Assembly (NCBI GenBank): GCA_030248065.1
Contig: JASAMV010008508.1
Location: 1 to 64,000 of the forward strand
Source of the DNA: Rhynchonema sp. JSB1_4
Lineage: Eukaryota; Nematoda; Chromadorea; Monhysterida; Xyalidae
Reading direction: 5' to 3'
Length of the DNA stretch: 64,000 nucleotides
The position numbers were made by a program, and so were the translations under genes. Position 1 is the first letter of the stretch; each line of letters starts with the position of its first letter. This document shows positions 22,359-36,600 of this stretch, one piece after another. Below the pieces are notes generated by a model. The model saw only the letters and a program-made list of their open reading frames with translations, did not search any database and was not told the DNA's origin.

Positions 22359-25300
22359 CTGTAATTATTTCAAACAATATCAGCACGTCGGTGTCAAGAG
22401 GAGATATCTATAGGCAATCTGCCAGCTCATGGCACTCAACACGCACAGGCTGCATGCTGCATTACTGCCATCAATGAATATGTCTATTCTTTGCAGTTAT
22501 GCGTTGAAACATCCCCAATTTTTGCAACAATGCAGAAAAGTGTTACGTCAAGCAGCTAATGAAAGTGGAGTAAATTGAAAAGCGGCCATTAAAGTATGAC
22601 ACTCCCTCAAAGTGTACATTTTGTTTAGAAAATGGTGTGTGCATGCGTTGTGTGTATAAAAAGGGCCATGAGCCGATGGGTTGCCAATACTTCCTCATCT
22701 TAACCTCTGTTTTTTTATCGTTAAAACGATAATTTGGCTCTCAGACTGCAGAATCTCAAAATCACCACTCGATGCTGCATGAGACTATGTTTCGCGGTGG
22801 ATCCTCAGGTGTTATGGGGAACCCCAAGGGTATTTTTGGAACTGAGTTGCCACATAATTTCGAAATTCTGACTTGCATTCACGTCGTATTGAAATACAGT
22901 AGTGTAGTGGCAGGCAGTTGTTGCTCCACATACCCTTCCAGCGTCCAGAGGCAGAAAAAGGTCGTTTTAATCGTTTTTGGCACGTTGTTGTGCGTGTGCG
23001 TAATGTAAGCAGAGCAGTAGCAGGCAGGTTGCAAGCATGGTACCCGGTAGGGGATGGTTGCGCAAGATTCCCCTCCAAGGCAAAAAGGAGCTCTTTTTGC
23101 ATGTATTTTACTGACACAAATCGGTCCAGAAAGTGGCACGCTTTCGCATTTTGGCTCACAAGCATTTGGGAATTTGGCGTGAAGAAACCATTTTTGTAGA
23201 TGAAGAACAAAAGTTGGTGGTTACAAGGTATGCTTTGAGACGGTTGCACGATGGCTACCCTTCTCCTTCCCTCTGAGGCCGGTTGCAAGTGCAATGTAGG
23301 GGAGGGACTGAATGCAAACAACAACCAATGTAAGCTTGGACACACATCATCCTGTGCTCTTGCGGAAAGAGTGATCAGCGAAAATGTTTGTTGCCGCCCG
23401 CCTCTAATCCATGGTCGATACCACACAACCGAGAAGCAACTGGGATCTGAACGGACATGGAGTCCCACTCGAACATCGAACTCGACCAATCGACAAACAG
23501 AAAATGTTGACAAAGTTTACGATGATATGTTCTGAGAAATTTAAGGGCGCCCAACAATTTTATGAATTTTTTTGTACGTACGGTACATATGGTCGAACAT
23601 ATGGTAATCCCCCACACGCTGCAGGTCTGGTGCTCACCCGAATCCAATAGGACAATGACGGCGTTGAGCAATTCGTTGACGGTAGCCAGCTGCAGACTCG
23701 AACCCACCGATTCCAGCGAACGACGGCAGCACATCAATAGCGTCTCCCTGCAACGTAGCGCATGGCCGCCCATTACCGTATCTCTCGGGCTTCATCGTTT
23801 AGGTAGATAGGTATGTATTTAGACTCGTGGCCTGATTTTTCATCTACGCTCTTTACAGCGACATGATACGGATCGGTCACTTTCTGTCACTGTAAGGAAT
23901 ATCCACTGTAAAGAGTTGTGATTAAGACATTAACAGGAGATCGGGGATCAAAATAGCATTGAAAAATATCGACAACAAAGGGGGTTCCACCATAATTAGT
24001 CACTGTATTTCGACTCGTGGCGTAGTTTTCCACGAAACAGCGTTGTCTACACATTGGAACAGCCGTAACAACGTGAGAAAGTCGTGTTGTTGACCGCCCA
24101 CACTACACATACATACCTGATGGCGGTATCATCAGTCGCGTTGATCTGTTTCACCAACTCCAGCGCCACGTTGTCCGGCTTGGGATGTATGCGGATCAAT
24201 CGGGACAACGCGATCGCTGCGTGCACGCGAATCTGTGTGTGTGTGAATGGATAAATCAGGCCATTTAGTTCAACTGCGTGACTCTGTTGATCGTGCGAGC
24301 AGGACGAGAATGACGAAAAAGCAACAAAACCAACCGGTCTGGAAATCGGCTCCTGCAGCGATCGATTGAATGTGCTGGTCAGTTGAGGCAAGAATGGTCG
24401 CAATTGGATGGTCACCTAAAACGAGTAGAAATGGACGTGGTGAAATCAAAGTTGGCATTGCCTTGACCTTTTGCATCACGACGGATATATCGAGAATTAC
24501 CAATGTCACTATTTTCGACCAGCGTAAAAGTCGTTAATTTCAGGTGTGGGGGAATAATTCTCGAGCTGATCGAAATTAGTGGCTTCAGACGATCTCGAAA
24601 TATCCTTGATGCAAAAAGTCACGACCGATAATCAAGTTTGCTTTCGCCAATAATCGGTTGGTCACAATTGCGATGCCTGAACAATCAAGGCCAAACCGAC
24701 GTCAGACCGGCAGAATACATATAACCACCTTGTCCAAGAGAATGGTCAGCGTCTTCAATATGGCCACTTTGGTCGGCTCGGCGTACCGATCGCCCAGAAT
24801 TCGGATCAGTGCACCCGTCACATTAACCACGTGCGGTTTGAGCGCCTGAAACATTGCAGTTGCTGGGGGTGGGAACGGAAAGACCTCGTTTTCTGTTTCC
24901 TTTCTCTTTTGCGAAAAAAGTTTTTCTAGCACGCTTTTTGATGCTGAAAAAATTGCAACTACTGTATTTTTTATCTTAAAACTGTAATTCCACTCTCAAC
25001 AGTCCGAAAAAATGCGGTGTGTTGGAGGCGAAACAGGTGTTATCATATGACCACGCTGCACTACTGTGCCTGTACGTGTGGCCAGTGTGGTTCCTGGTCC
25101 GGCGAAGCGGTTAGTGTACCTCCCTGCCATAGTTTTTTTAGACACTTTTTAGGTGCAATTTGCACCTAAAAAATCAGAATTGCACCTAAAAATTCAGGGT
25201 TAGGTGCAAGGTTGCACCTAAAATTTTGGGCCCTTATTTGCTTAATTTAGCATTTATACAGCATCTTTTAAGGTTGGAAAGCTTAGAAACAAAAAAATGC

Positions 25301-28300
25301 GCTGCGCGGCTTTTCATTCCTTCCAATAAATTCCATCGAAGCATTTGGTCGACATCGACAAAAAATATTGATCTGATTGATTGATTTCGTACACAGTTAG
25401 TACCTGGTGTGCTGGTGATAAGATTCAAAACAAATACATGCTGTACTAGGATCAGTGTAGTTCCTGGTCCGGCGAGGCGGTTAGTGAACCTACCCACTTT
25501 GTCGTTGCGGCGGTTAGTGTACCTCCCTGTGTGGGGAAGGATTGGGAAGACCAAAATTCAGGAAAAAGTCCTTTTTGAGGTAACAAATTTGACCTATTTT
25601 TGCTCTTTTTTGGGAAAAAATTCTCCATAAATAGGGTATTTTGGCGACTTTTGACAACATTGACCTGAAAATTACCCATTTTAGGCCTAAAATGCCCATC
25701 TTGGGCTAAAAATGCCTATTTCAGGCAAAAATTGCGGCGGTTAGTGTACCTGGTGCGGCGGTTAGTGTACTAGTGTGCCTTGGTCGCGGCGGTTAGTGTA
25801 CCTTAGGAGGGGACCCCCCTCCCCCCAGGAACTACACTGACTAGAACTAGAGCAGAGCATGACAACAGTATTAGATACCCACACAGTAAATGAACAGCGA
25901 AAGTAATTGATTCGTACGTGACCCCCAAATGTGGATATGGTGACATGAAAATTTTACTGTTTCGTTTTCTTCTCAATCGGTTCTCAAAAATGAAACTAGT
26001 ACAAAATGTGCTACAAAATGTTGAACTTTCCCTGAAAAGTTTGCTTTTGCTAAGGGAAAAGGCATTCATTGCGTTACAACTGTATTGAACTTCTAAAAGC
26101 ACGCAAATAGCATTGAACACACAACCTGGCAAAAAAGCCTAAAATTGGCGTTTTTTGTCCAAAGTAGGGGTTGCACCTACTTTGGCCAGCTTGCACCTAA
26201 AAATTGGGGGGTTGCACCTACGTTGCACCTAGTGAATTTTGAAAAAAACCCTGCTCCCTGGCGAGGGGGGGAGGTGGAAGATCCGCGTTCACGAAAAAGT
26301 CATTGTTTTTGCGGTGGAAAATTTGACCTATTCTTGACGCTTTATGGGAAAATTTCTCCAAAAAAGGGTATTTTGGCGACCTTTGACAACATTGACCTAT
26401 AAATTACCAATTCTAGACCTAAAATGCCCATTTAGGCCTAAAAAGCCGATGTTAGGCAAAATTAGGGAATATTGGTGTACCTGGAGAGGCGGTTAGTGTA
26501 TTAGTGTACGTTGGCCGGGGGGCCTCCTCCCCCAACAGGAACTGCACTGTGTGTGGCAACCAGTGCACCGACTGGCAGCTGATGTTACACGCGTGATAGA
26601 CTACCACTGCAAAAAGAAGACAAAAACGATCAGACGTGCATTTTTGATCATCTCAGACGAACAGTCGAATGTGAGGATGCGGTCAGGCAAACGAAACGAG
26701 ACAGTTTCCCGAGTGCACAAACTGTGTCTTTTTGACTGATTTCAGTTCCCACCCGTTTCGATCTGCACTCACAGACGGGCGCGTGCACCAGGTGATCATC
26801 CGTGTCCATCTACCAGATGGTCAAATGAGCGCAAAAAAAACCAGGAATCAGACAAAATAGAGTAAGTGCCAACCGTCGCATCCGATAGCTGTATGACGAT
26901 GGCCAAGCAGTCAGCGGCCTGGGCCTTCACTTCGGGCGACCCATTCAGCACACCCTCACGGAACGCGGCCACCAGTGGTTGGACACCCTGCAATTATAAT
27001 TGATCTGCATCGTCATCGTTTGTATATTATTACGCTGTGACGCAACAGAATCGACCTTGTTGCCTATGTATGTTCTGTTGACAAAAAACAACAAGCCTCT
27101 CCATCGCCGACCTTGTGATTACGCAGTGCTGGTATTGTGTCATCAGTCGCGGAACGCTTCGACCAATCTTGGCTCAGCTGAAAAAACATAACGCCGGTCA
27201 GACACAGTGTGTTCAGTCCCGCGTATTCGGACCAAGCGGTTTTCCACAAAATGTAGAGCGACATAAAACTTGGTGATCGTTTCGGATCGGATGTGACCTG
27301 CCTTGGTCACGTGACTTTTTTTGAATCAAGGATATAAAGAAATTTAGTGAGGCCACTATTTTCGTCCAGCGTAAAAGGTGTTCCAAGAGACCTAAAATGA
27401 ATATCCTTTAAGTTTGACAAATTTGTGGCTTCAGCAAATTTCTTAACATCCTTAATGTAAGAATCGCGCGTTAAAATGTGAGAAAGGCAAGTCACATCCG
27501 ATCCGATCACCAAGTTTGATATCGATCATAATTTTCTATTGAAATTTTCGGACATGTTACAGTTATACGCGGCACATAAGTAATTTTACAAAAAAACAAT
27601 ACTTTGTTCACTCAGTCATTCACAATTCAAACCTGATTCGTCGAGTATCTGAACGTGCCGATGGCGTTCAACAATTCGCGTTGATCGATCGATTTGATCA
27701 GTGACGCTAACACATCGATCGCCGATTCAATCACCGCATCGCAGTCGGCCGTGTACAGCCGCATGGCGCCCGTGATGATGCGCTCCTCGTACGTCACCAG
27801 GGGCACCTGTGTACATTCGAACATGCATTGGAAACGAACACAAAACTGGTCACATGTAGTGAGGAAAAATGACTGAACGACTTGGGATTGACAGGTTTTT
27901 TTTCTGCGAAACGATGTAATTTTTTGCTCAAGTTTGGACGAGCCACAACTACATCATCCTCACATCGTTAACAAAGTAACACTGGCTCCAAGTGCAGTTG
28001 CATTTTTTCCAGAAGAATATATTCAATGAAAAGATCGAGCTGCTAGAAGTTAACTGATAGATATGAGCCAAATTTGGGCTCCGATCGAAATGCTGTATAT
28101 TTGACAAATTATGCGACGCTAAAAATCGTCTATGAAAGGTAATCCTGCGCGCCGTACAAATGCTTGAAAACACAGGAAAAAGTATCATTCCGCAAAAACA
28201 AGTGTTTGCCTTTGCCAACAATTTGGATACGTTCACAGAAAATTCGTGCATATTCCACCATCCCACCTTTGTATTAGCACAGAATTGTGCGGCGAGTTTC

Positions 28301-31300
28301 GCAGCAGCCACCCGTTCGTTCTGCGTGTTCGCGTTGAGCGCACTGCCGAACACCAGCTCCAATACCGTCAATATGCCGTGCTCATCATTGACTGACAGCA
28401 CCACGTCAAGGCACAGCCCGAGCTCCTGGGTGGGTTGGTTTTCGGCTGATTGGATATTGGGACCTGATGCTTTGATGTTGCCGGGATGGCAGTGCCGTAA
28501 TGGAATCATGTTGTTGTGAAACAACATGGGACCTGATGGATCACAACGACACAGCACATGCGCATCATCGTTGGTGTGCCTGTCAACCATCTGGCACACA
28601 AAGTGTTGCCAAACATTGCACAACCAGACAGACAGGGGCATCTGCGTCATCACATCATTGACAGAACCACGGTCAGATATCGAAACAGTGCGACCAGTTC
28701 TCGCCTGATCATATGTAACTGGTTCTGGGCATGTTGTCCTTTCACTGCTCAAGGTACAGAAAATAACGTTTATAGAACCATGAAAAAACTCAGCGACTAC
28801 ACTCCTTGCCATTTCATCTGCCAGTGCCTTATAGTCGCCAAACCACGAATAACCGTTCCCTCCCACCGTAGCCAATCACCTTCTGCTCCCTCTCGGTGTC
28901 GATCGCGTGTGCCAGCGCGGTGATCATGGCCGTCAACACAATGTCGAGTTGTCGTGTCAGTGCATCGCCGGCCACCGATGCCAGTTTGGACAGTGCCATC
29001 GTGTTCACTGGCCGCGTCGACGTCAACTGCAATGTCTGCCGGTTTGGAAGGTGCCAGGTAGCACTTGCGTGCTTGCGCTGCGACTTGTGCGTGACGTAAT
29101 GTTCATAATGAATGTTTTTTTCGGAGACGTATAGTTTATGAGCGTAACCGTAAATTGTCAGACTTATGATAAACACCTTAGACGTGGCCGAATTAAAAAC
29201 ACTCAAAAAACCGTTCAATTATTTTACCCCCATGTTCATCAATGTGATGTGTCTCTTCAACACATAAACAGTGTCTATTGGCGGTCATTACATTAGCAGG
29301 CAATGTTGCGTTAATTCTGCCAGACGACCACATGAGACGTACCTTCGGCACCAAATACGGTAGCAGAACGCGACCCTTGATGCTGACGACATGCCTGAGA
29401 CCATCCAGTGCGCGCTCACCCATCTCGTCGTCGCTCTGTGCAAGAGGATGATGAAACATTAGGTAATGTCGACAGGTAGCACGTGCGGATAGGGGGATGG
29501 TTTGTCAATTTTTGTTCACATTGTATTTTGTGAAGGAATAGCAGTTGTTCATGCGGTGGTGTGAGACACATAAAGTGGTAACTACACCTCGTTCTCTGAA
29601 CGAACAAAGAACAATTCAACCATCACGCTCCTCCCTCCGAGAAGAACAGTGCATAATTAGGCCTGTGAGCAAAGCTGGTGGTCCAGTTTCGTGACAAATA
29701 ATAAAGAAAAGTCTAAAACAATAAACGTCCGATTCCGGCCTCGACCGTGGATGGAGCAGGCACGACAAGGCTGAATATGAATCACTGAATCAATCGAATC
29801 GACGACGGTCAACCAACCAGCAAGGCGACCAACGGCATCAAGCAATCGTCCAGCGCCTTCTGTCCGACCGCGTTGTGCAGCGCGTCGAACGTGACCGCCG
29901 CCGCCGACCGAACGCGTTCCAGTCGATCGCTCAACGCACACCGAATCGTCGGCATCAGCTCGTCCGCGTACATCACCACCTGTTATAATGTTTCGTTCAC
30001 TGTCTTTCGTCGGGCGACTGCGTCTCGTTTTCTGCCACCAGACTCACATTATTCCCTTCCCGTCGATATATTTCTAGGCCTAGGCTTGAACTTAGGGTTA
30101 GGCTGAAATCAGTCCGTGGGAAACGAGAAAGTGGAGAAACTGAACCCAAATCGTTTGTTTGGTGGGTGGGTACCACAAATGTGCGCCCACAGTGGTAGTC
30201 TACGTTCTGGCTTCGAATTAGGCCAACATTTGGCTCAGGTTTAGGCCAACCCCTGAGGTGGCTTGGCTTACGCCTGGACCCATGTTTATTTTGGGTTCGC
30301 AAATTCTTTGCGCCGGTACAAGCTTGGTGATCGATACTCAGTAGCACAGAAAAATCACGTAATCGACGCAAAACCGGACCGGACCAATCACAAAGTAAGT
30401 CTGATATGGCCGCCCGTCATTCGCAACATACTGTACATGCGCAAGTTCAACAAGGGCTCAACCAGATAGTCTACGTCCATGTTTCGGGCTTTGAAAAAAA
30501 CCCGAAACACGAAGCATGATAACCGAAAATGTTTCGACTGACAGTATAAATTATTCACGTCAGCTACAAGTGGCAAAACCGAAACATTTTCGATTATCAT
30601 GCTTCGTGTTTCGGTTTTTTACCCGAAATATGGACACAGAAAAAAATTAAATTTCGGGTTTCGGGTCTATCTGGTGGAGCCCCAGTCAAAAAACCTAAAT
30701 TCCTTGTTGCGAGCAAACAGCCGAAAAAATAGACAAAACTGTCATTGTCACATCAAAAAATGTGAGCCCAGTCATACCATATCCCTGGTTGTGTTGTGCA
30801 ATATTTCGCTGAGCGCAATGCACACACCGAGTCGTTGGTCGGCGTCGTCCGACTGCAGTCCATTCTGCAGCACCGGCATCACGTCCACCAGAATGCGTTC
30901 GCCCATTTTGCGCACCAGCTCGCCCAGACAGCGCGCCGCGATCTGTAAGTGTTACATTCAAACATCTGTATATGTATAGCGAACAGAATGGGACCCGACC
31001 CGACTGATCTGTTCACTGTGAAGAATATTCACTACGTAGAGCACCGCTTACGAGCATCATAGTCTGGGGACCGATCATTCGTTCGCTGTACAGAGGAATT
31101 CGCTATGTAGAGGTTCACTATGCGGGGATTTCACCACGTGCAACCATCAGTGGGTCAGGATAAAACTTGGGACTTTTGTTGCTCAGATGACTGTGTTTGA
31201 AATGTAGAATATTTTGAGCACTAATATCACTGCACAAAGTCACGCGACGCCACCATCAGGCTCAAAACCAGCAATTGATGAAAAGTAAAAAAGCAACAAG

Positions 31301-33593
31301 ATCGAAAAGCCAAACCTGCTGCTTGTCGAGACTGTTGCTGGCGAGACAGGCCAACAAGAGCGTGAACAGCACGCCCAATATCTCCCTGACCGTGCGTGGC
31401 GTGTTGCTCACCACCACCTTCCACACGTGACCGGCCGCCAGACGCACTGGCGCCGCCGTGTCCGACCTGCATTCACATCATCAATCAATTGGACTGAGAA
31501 TACTCGACGGTGTCGGTCCGGCCCGGCAGTCCCGGCCCTGCTTGGGTCACTGATAGAAACCTCTTGCGCTAATAAAAATTGGCGCTAGTAAACACCACTA
31601 GATCTCGACAAACTCCTACTGCAGATTAGCAAGTGGAATTGCTTTAACCACGAGGCTGGGCACTGTCCTGTCCCTATCTGCCACCGCGACTTTTGGTGAC
31701 ACGGGGTTAGGGTTTATTTCTCAAAAACGGCCAATGGCAAAAATCTTCACTTGACACATCCCAAGTGGCGATCTCAAAATTGAAGCGGCGATATTGGAGC
31801 GAGCGAAGCTTATTATTATTTTGAAGCTAAAATCACCAATTTTAAGACGCGCAGCGCAAATTTTAGGACGGTTTGAACGGGAAAATGATGAAATTTGCGT
31901 GCAAGGCACTTTATTATTTGGAATTGGATAAATTACCATGGTTCTCAACCTGGTCACATCTTGCAAGTACCGATAATCGCCACCTGGCCCGAAACTCAAG
32001 TGGCGATTTGGAAATCTCAAGTCGTGAAACAGCCACCTCAGGTGGCTACTAAAAAACCATGATGCGAAATATTCAAACTTTTTCATTTGGGAACGAAAAC
32101 TACAAGAAAAAATAGCGGTTTGGTACAAACACGGGGTTAAAAAGTTGCATACCGACACGCCACAAAAACCGGCACTTTTGGCCGACGACTGGTGTCGGTA
32201 GCGACACCGATCCCCAGGATCCGCGCCTCAAATAGACCACACCCAGTTCAACACAAGCTGGAAGTGTGTATTTTGGTTCATCAAATATCATGTTTCAGGA
32301 TTTTTTGCTTCCGGGGAGGGAAAAATCAGGGCAACGAACATCAGATCACTTTTGGCCCTAGTCTATCGCGGCTGAAGCATCAGCGAAAACTCCACGTCGA
32401 AACCCCGGTTATGGCCAGAACGAAAAGCTTTGACTTGCCGACTACGCACGTGACCAGACTGCGGACAAGACTTGGTCACCGTCACACACAGAACATGTGA
32501 GAGCAGCGCAACACTCACCGCGCGACATAGAGTGCCGCGAACACCTTGTTCCTGCGCTGTTCGCCCAACGCCTGCAGCACACTGCGATTGGCCGTCTCAG
32601 TGCCGAATGAATCGTCTTCGCCACCCTCCGTCGTCATTTTGCCCGTCACTCCTGCAACATGTCGCAGTGAAGTGAAGTGAAATCGACGCTGCCCTGTGGC
32701 ATCGCAAAATACTTTCCAAACGCGATAGTGAATGTTCTTCTACAGAATAATTCTGTCGAACCAGTTGAACACAGAGGCGGAAGGCGAAATGAGCAAAGCA
32801 CGTTTGAGCAAGACCACTTTGAGAAAGTGAAAAAGAGCAGAGGTCAAAAGAGCGGAACCTAAAACCGAATAGGCCTAAGCCTAAGCCCAAACACAAAACT
32901 AAGCCTAAGTGTGGGCCTAAGCCTAAGCCTGATACCTAAATCAGCCCAAGCCATTGGGACAAAATAAGAGCTCTACTCTTTTGGCTCTGCCCTTTTTTCT
33001 TGCTCAAAGTCGTCTTGCTCAAATGTGCTGTGCTCAATTGCCCGGCCACCAACACAGGGCCGATTCAGGACATTTGACAGGCACACGGCGGTCAATCACA
33101 GCGTCCCACCCACCACGACACCAATCAAATCAGCAGTCGCGTACCAGATATTTTGAACAGGAACTCTCCCAACATCTGGACGGACGCGTGCCGAATACGC
33201 CAGTTGTCGTCGAACATGCCCGCCTCCAACTGCGGCAACATCAGGGGCATTGCCGTGTCGCAGTACGTGCCGATCAGACGTTGTCCGGCGCGAAGGGCCG
33301 ACTCACGAACGTACTCGCTCTCGTCGGCCAACGCCTGCAAAGCGGGCATTAGTCGTTGCGCATTTCCTTGTCGTCACGGCAAGAAATTGGGACTTTGACC
33401 AAGCCTCTCCACCGACCTGCGGGGATGACGCACGGGGGATAACGCAGATCAAACTCCGCCAGAGCCGGCCAATTACCCTAATCCTAGCTGGAGTTCGGAA
33501 TAACATGGCTAGATTAGCCTGACATCACAAGCTGGTGCAACCGTTTCCACTTTCTGCCGCTAAATATGTAGTGGAACGGGAACGAAACAACGT

Positions 33594-33634
<41 letters not shown>

Positions 33635-36600
33635 AGGTATGCATGAATCGTAGGCTTATATGCATTCAGGCCTTCCATCCGAAGACACAAATACAAACAC
33701 GCAAAAGCGCTAGCACGACCGGAGTGAATCACAAAAACGTGTTCATTCCTCCTGGCTTCGATTTCCATTTCAGCCCACACTGACCTTCAGCACGGATGGT
33801 ATGACAGCGGCCAGATAGTGTTTGAAGTGGTCGCCGAACACGGGCGGCAGATAGATGTACATCATGATGTATCCGTCGCGGACATAGGGTGCAACCGAGC
33901 CAGATTCGGCCGTCGCTATTACATCCGGCATCACATGTGTGAGTTGGTCGGGACCAAGCGCCGCCAGCACTTCGCACAGACCTAAATGGCAGCCATCGTC
34001 ACGGCTCGCACAAACCACAGCAAAACTACGGGCTTGCGGATTAGGCCTACACTTGGCGTTGGTTCGCACACGAGCCACCCCTCAAAAGTGTCTGCCAAAA
34101 ACTACGCCTGGGCAGAGCCTAAACCACTGCTGCGCTGGGGGCAAGCTGTGCCGCTATCCACGTGTACGCAAGTTATTACAAAGTGGTGGTCACCGCAACA
34201 TGCCAACTGCTGGCTGGCTGTGTGTGTCTGACCGCTCCCCAGTTTCCGACCCCGTTTCAGTGACAGAGGGCAATGTCAGCAATTCTACGCACAACAATTG
34301 TATTGCGCCCTGTGTCTCACCCTGCGCGGCGCCCGATCGATCGACAGAGCTCGTGTCGGACACCAACTGTTTCTTCAGCCACGGCACGATGCGTTCGCGC
34401 AGTCGAATGGCCACGTCACCTGCATCACACACGGCCAGAATGATGGAAAATAAAGAATCGAGATTCAAAAAAAGAGAATTGATAAATGAACGAATCTACA
34501 ATGAAAAACCAAACGGCGCCAACAAACCGGTTGCCGACCCAATCATGGCGCCCAACGCCTTAGCGGCCACCGCTCGGATGTCGGGCACCGGATCCATCAG
34601 ACACTTTTGCAAGCCCGGAATCAGTTGTTCGATGTACGGCTCAATGTCCTATGGAAGTGCTTGTGGGTCGGCCACTATTTTTATCAAGTGCGCATTGCTC
34701 TCACCAACGCCAACGCCAATATACAAGAAAAACATTTTTTTTCGACAGAAAACCGTTTTTTTCGAAACCCGGAAAAATAAGTTTTTATTTTTCCGGAAAT
34801 TTTTCCATGTGGTAACTTTTGGGAAAAACCAAAAATTTCTGAGAAATTTTCCCGTGTCGCGAAACAATGTTGTCCAAAAGACTGTAAATCGGCTCTAAAC
34901 ATAAGCATTCGAAAATGACTGCTGTTAACGCTTCCGGTGCATTTGTAGCCTATTTCAGACTATTTCGGAATAAAATTTTATCGAAAACGGGCGTTAAGTC
35001 CTGAACAAATATTAGGAAAAAAACGTTTTTTTTAAATTTATTTTGCGAGAAAATACGCAAATACAGGCCGAACCCCATTAATTGACAAAAAGATGTGTCA
35101 GCTCATTATTATTAACCTTTTGATCAGCGAGCGCATAGATGCTTGATATGATGTGACATGTGTTGCGTCGAGTCTCAGCGCCGCGGTCCGCAAACGCGCG
35201 CGTTATCACCTGCGAGATTTGCTATTTTCTTTCTTTATTTTTCAACACAGCTGAAGAGAAAATCACCCAACCGGCATCAGCAGTGCGAGACTAGCCGCGT
35301 CCATGTAATGCACAAACTTGGTACGCAACAATTTCTTGAGACATTCAGGCGTGTGCTTGCTGGGATCTTCGAGCGCATTCAGAATCAGTGGAGTCAGAGC
35401 TGAACAAAGTAGATAAGTTGGGCTTGGGCAACAAAAAGTTGTGTTGGGTTATTTGCAGATATATGTTCACAGTAAGTAAGTAAGACAGTAAGTCTGTGCA
35501 GCATAAAAGTTCTGTGGCAGCTGAGTGGGAACAACTTTCAAGCTGGTAAAAATTGCCATCGGTAAATCTCCTAACATCCTGAACGCTGGTACGTAGTCAA
35601 CAGCGCCTATCTTATCGTTGGACTCGAAACTAAAGAGCAAACACTAAGTGCTGCAGAATTGGACGAATCAAACAACCAGCAGCGCAGACATCGACGTTTG
35701 AAACGGATATGCGCGTCCCACCTTGTACTTCCGGGTTCCTGATCACGCCGGCAATGTGTCTGAGCGCATCGCGTCCGGCCGTACTGACTCGATTGTGCGT
35801 ATCACCGAGGACATCCAACAAACGAGGCACCACCATCGGCAGACATTGCGACAACTGACGTGGCGCACAATGCGCCATCGCACCCAACAGTTCGATCGAG
35901 CCTGGTATTGAATGAATTGACACTCTTGTGTGCCGTTTTGGATCCGTCAGAAACGAAGTGTCCAATCGCGACAATGAACACCGCTGCACAGTTTATTTAA
36001 TGGAATGAACTTTGACAACACCTTGGTCCGCAACTATGCCTACATAAGGTTACCATTTATGTACAAGTGAATAAATATTCTGCGTGACGAACGAAAACTC
36101 GGTTCCTGGATCTATTCACTACATACACGTGCGGTAATGAGAAATTCAATCACCAAGCTGTTTCCGCATAACAAAAAGCGGAAGATTGAAATTAAAACGT
36201 TTCCCCAACCGCATTTCGTTCGCCACGAGTCTTCATCGAGCGCGGTTAACAACGCCGGCAGCACCAGCTTGACACCATGCGCACTCAATTGCGCCATCAC
36301 CGCATTCGAACAATCCTCGGCTGCCTGAATCAACAAGGTGACTGCTAAAGGTGACTGGTTGCGTGCGCATCAGTGATGATCAGGCATCAGTAAGGTGACA
36401 TTTGCGAAGCGATGGAGTGGAAAGTTGAGTCGAAAGTTGGTTGGACAGGCTCGCGTTCAATTATAAGACGCAAAAATTTTGAAAACAGCGCCCACTGCAA
36501 TCAAACTGAGTTTCTATTGATACAGTGCAGGTGCGCGTGTATTGCGGCTCACCGCCGTCATTTTGACCACAAGCCCCTACGCACAAACGTGCGCGCGCCA

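Larger units (their letters stand above)
17070..23437. repeat. Tandem segmental duplication, copy 2 (GCN1 tail)
   Basis: This block of about 6.4 kb matches 10613-16487. It differs by a short internal duplication at 17.15-17.2 kb (TTTTTCCAGTGTGCGTTTCA repeated), an insertion of about 340 bp at 21.15-21.49 kb, extra sequence near 23.09-23.23 kb, and scattered substitutions and short indels. At its right end it joins GCN1 intron 53. Confidence 0.92.

Noticed and set aside
22812..23513. 233-codon minus-strand open frame in copy 2
   Set aside because: It lies in intron 53 of GCN1 and spans the duplication edge. Composition is not protein-like, and it is broken in copy 1.
27949..28875. 308-codon minus-strand open frame
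   Set aside because: Only the part equal to exon 46 (28267-28425) matches GCN1. The rest reads through introns with repeat sequence.
33939..34898. 319-codon plus-strand open frame
   Set aside because: It overlaps GCN1 exons 36-38 in antisense, has no family resemblance, and ends in low-complexity K/F/N sequence of repeat B.
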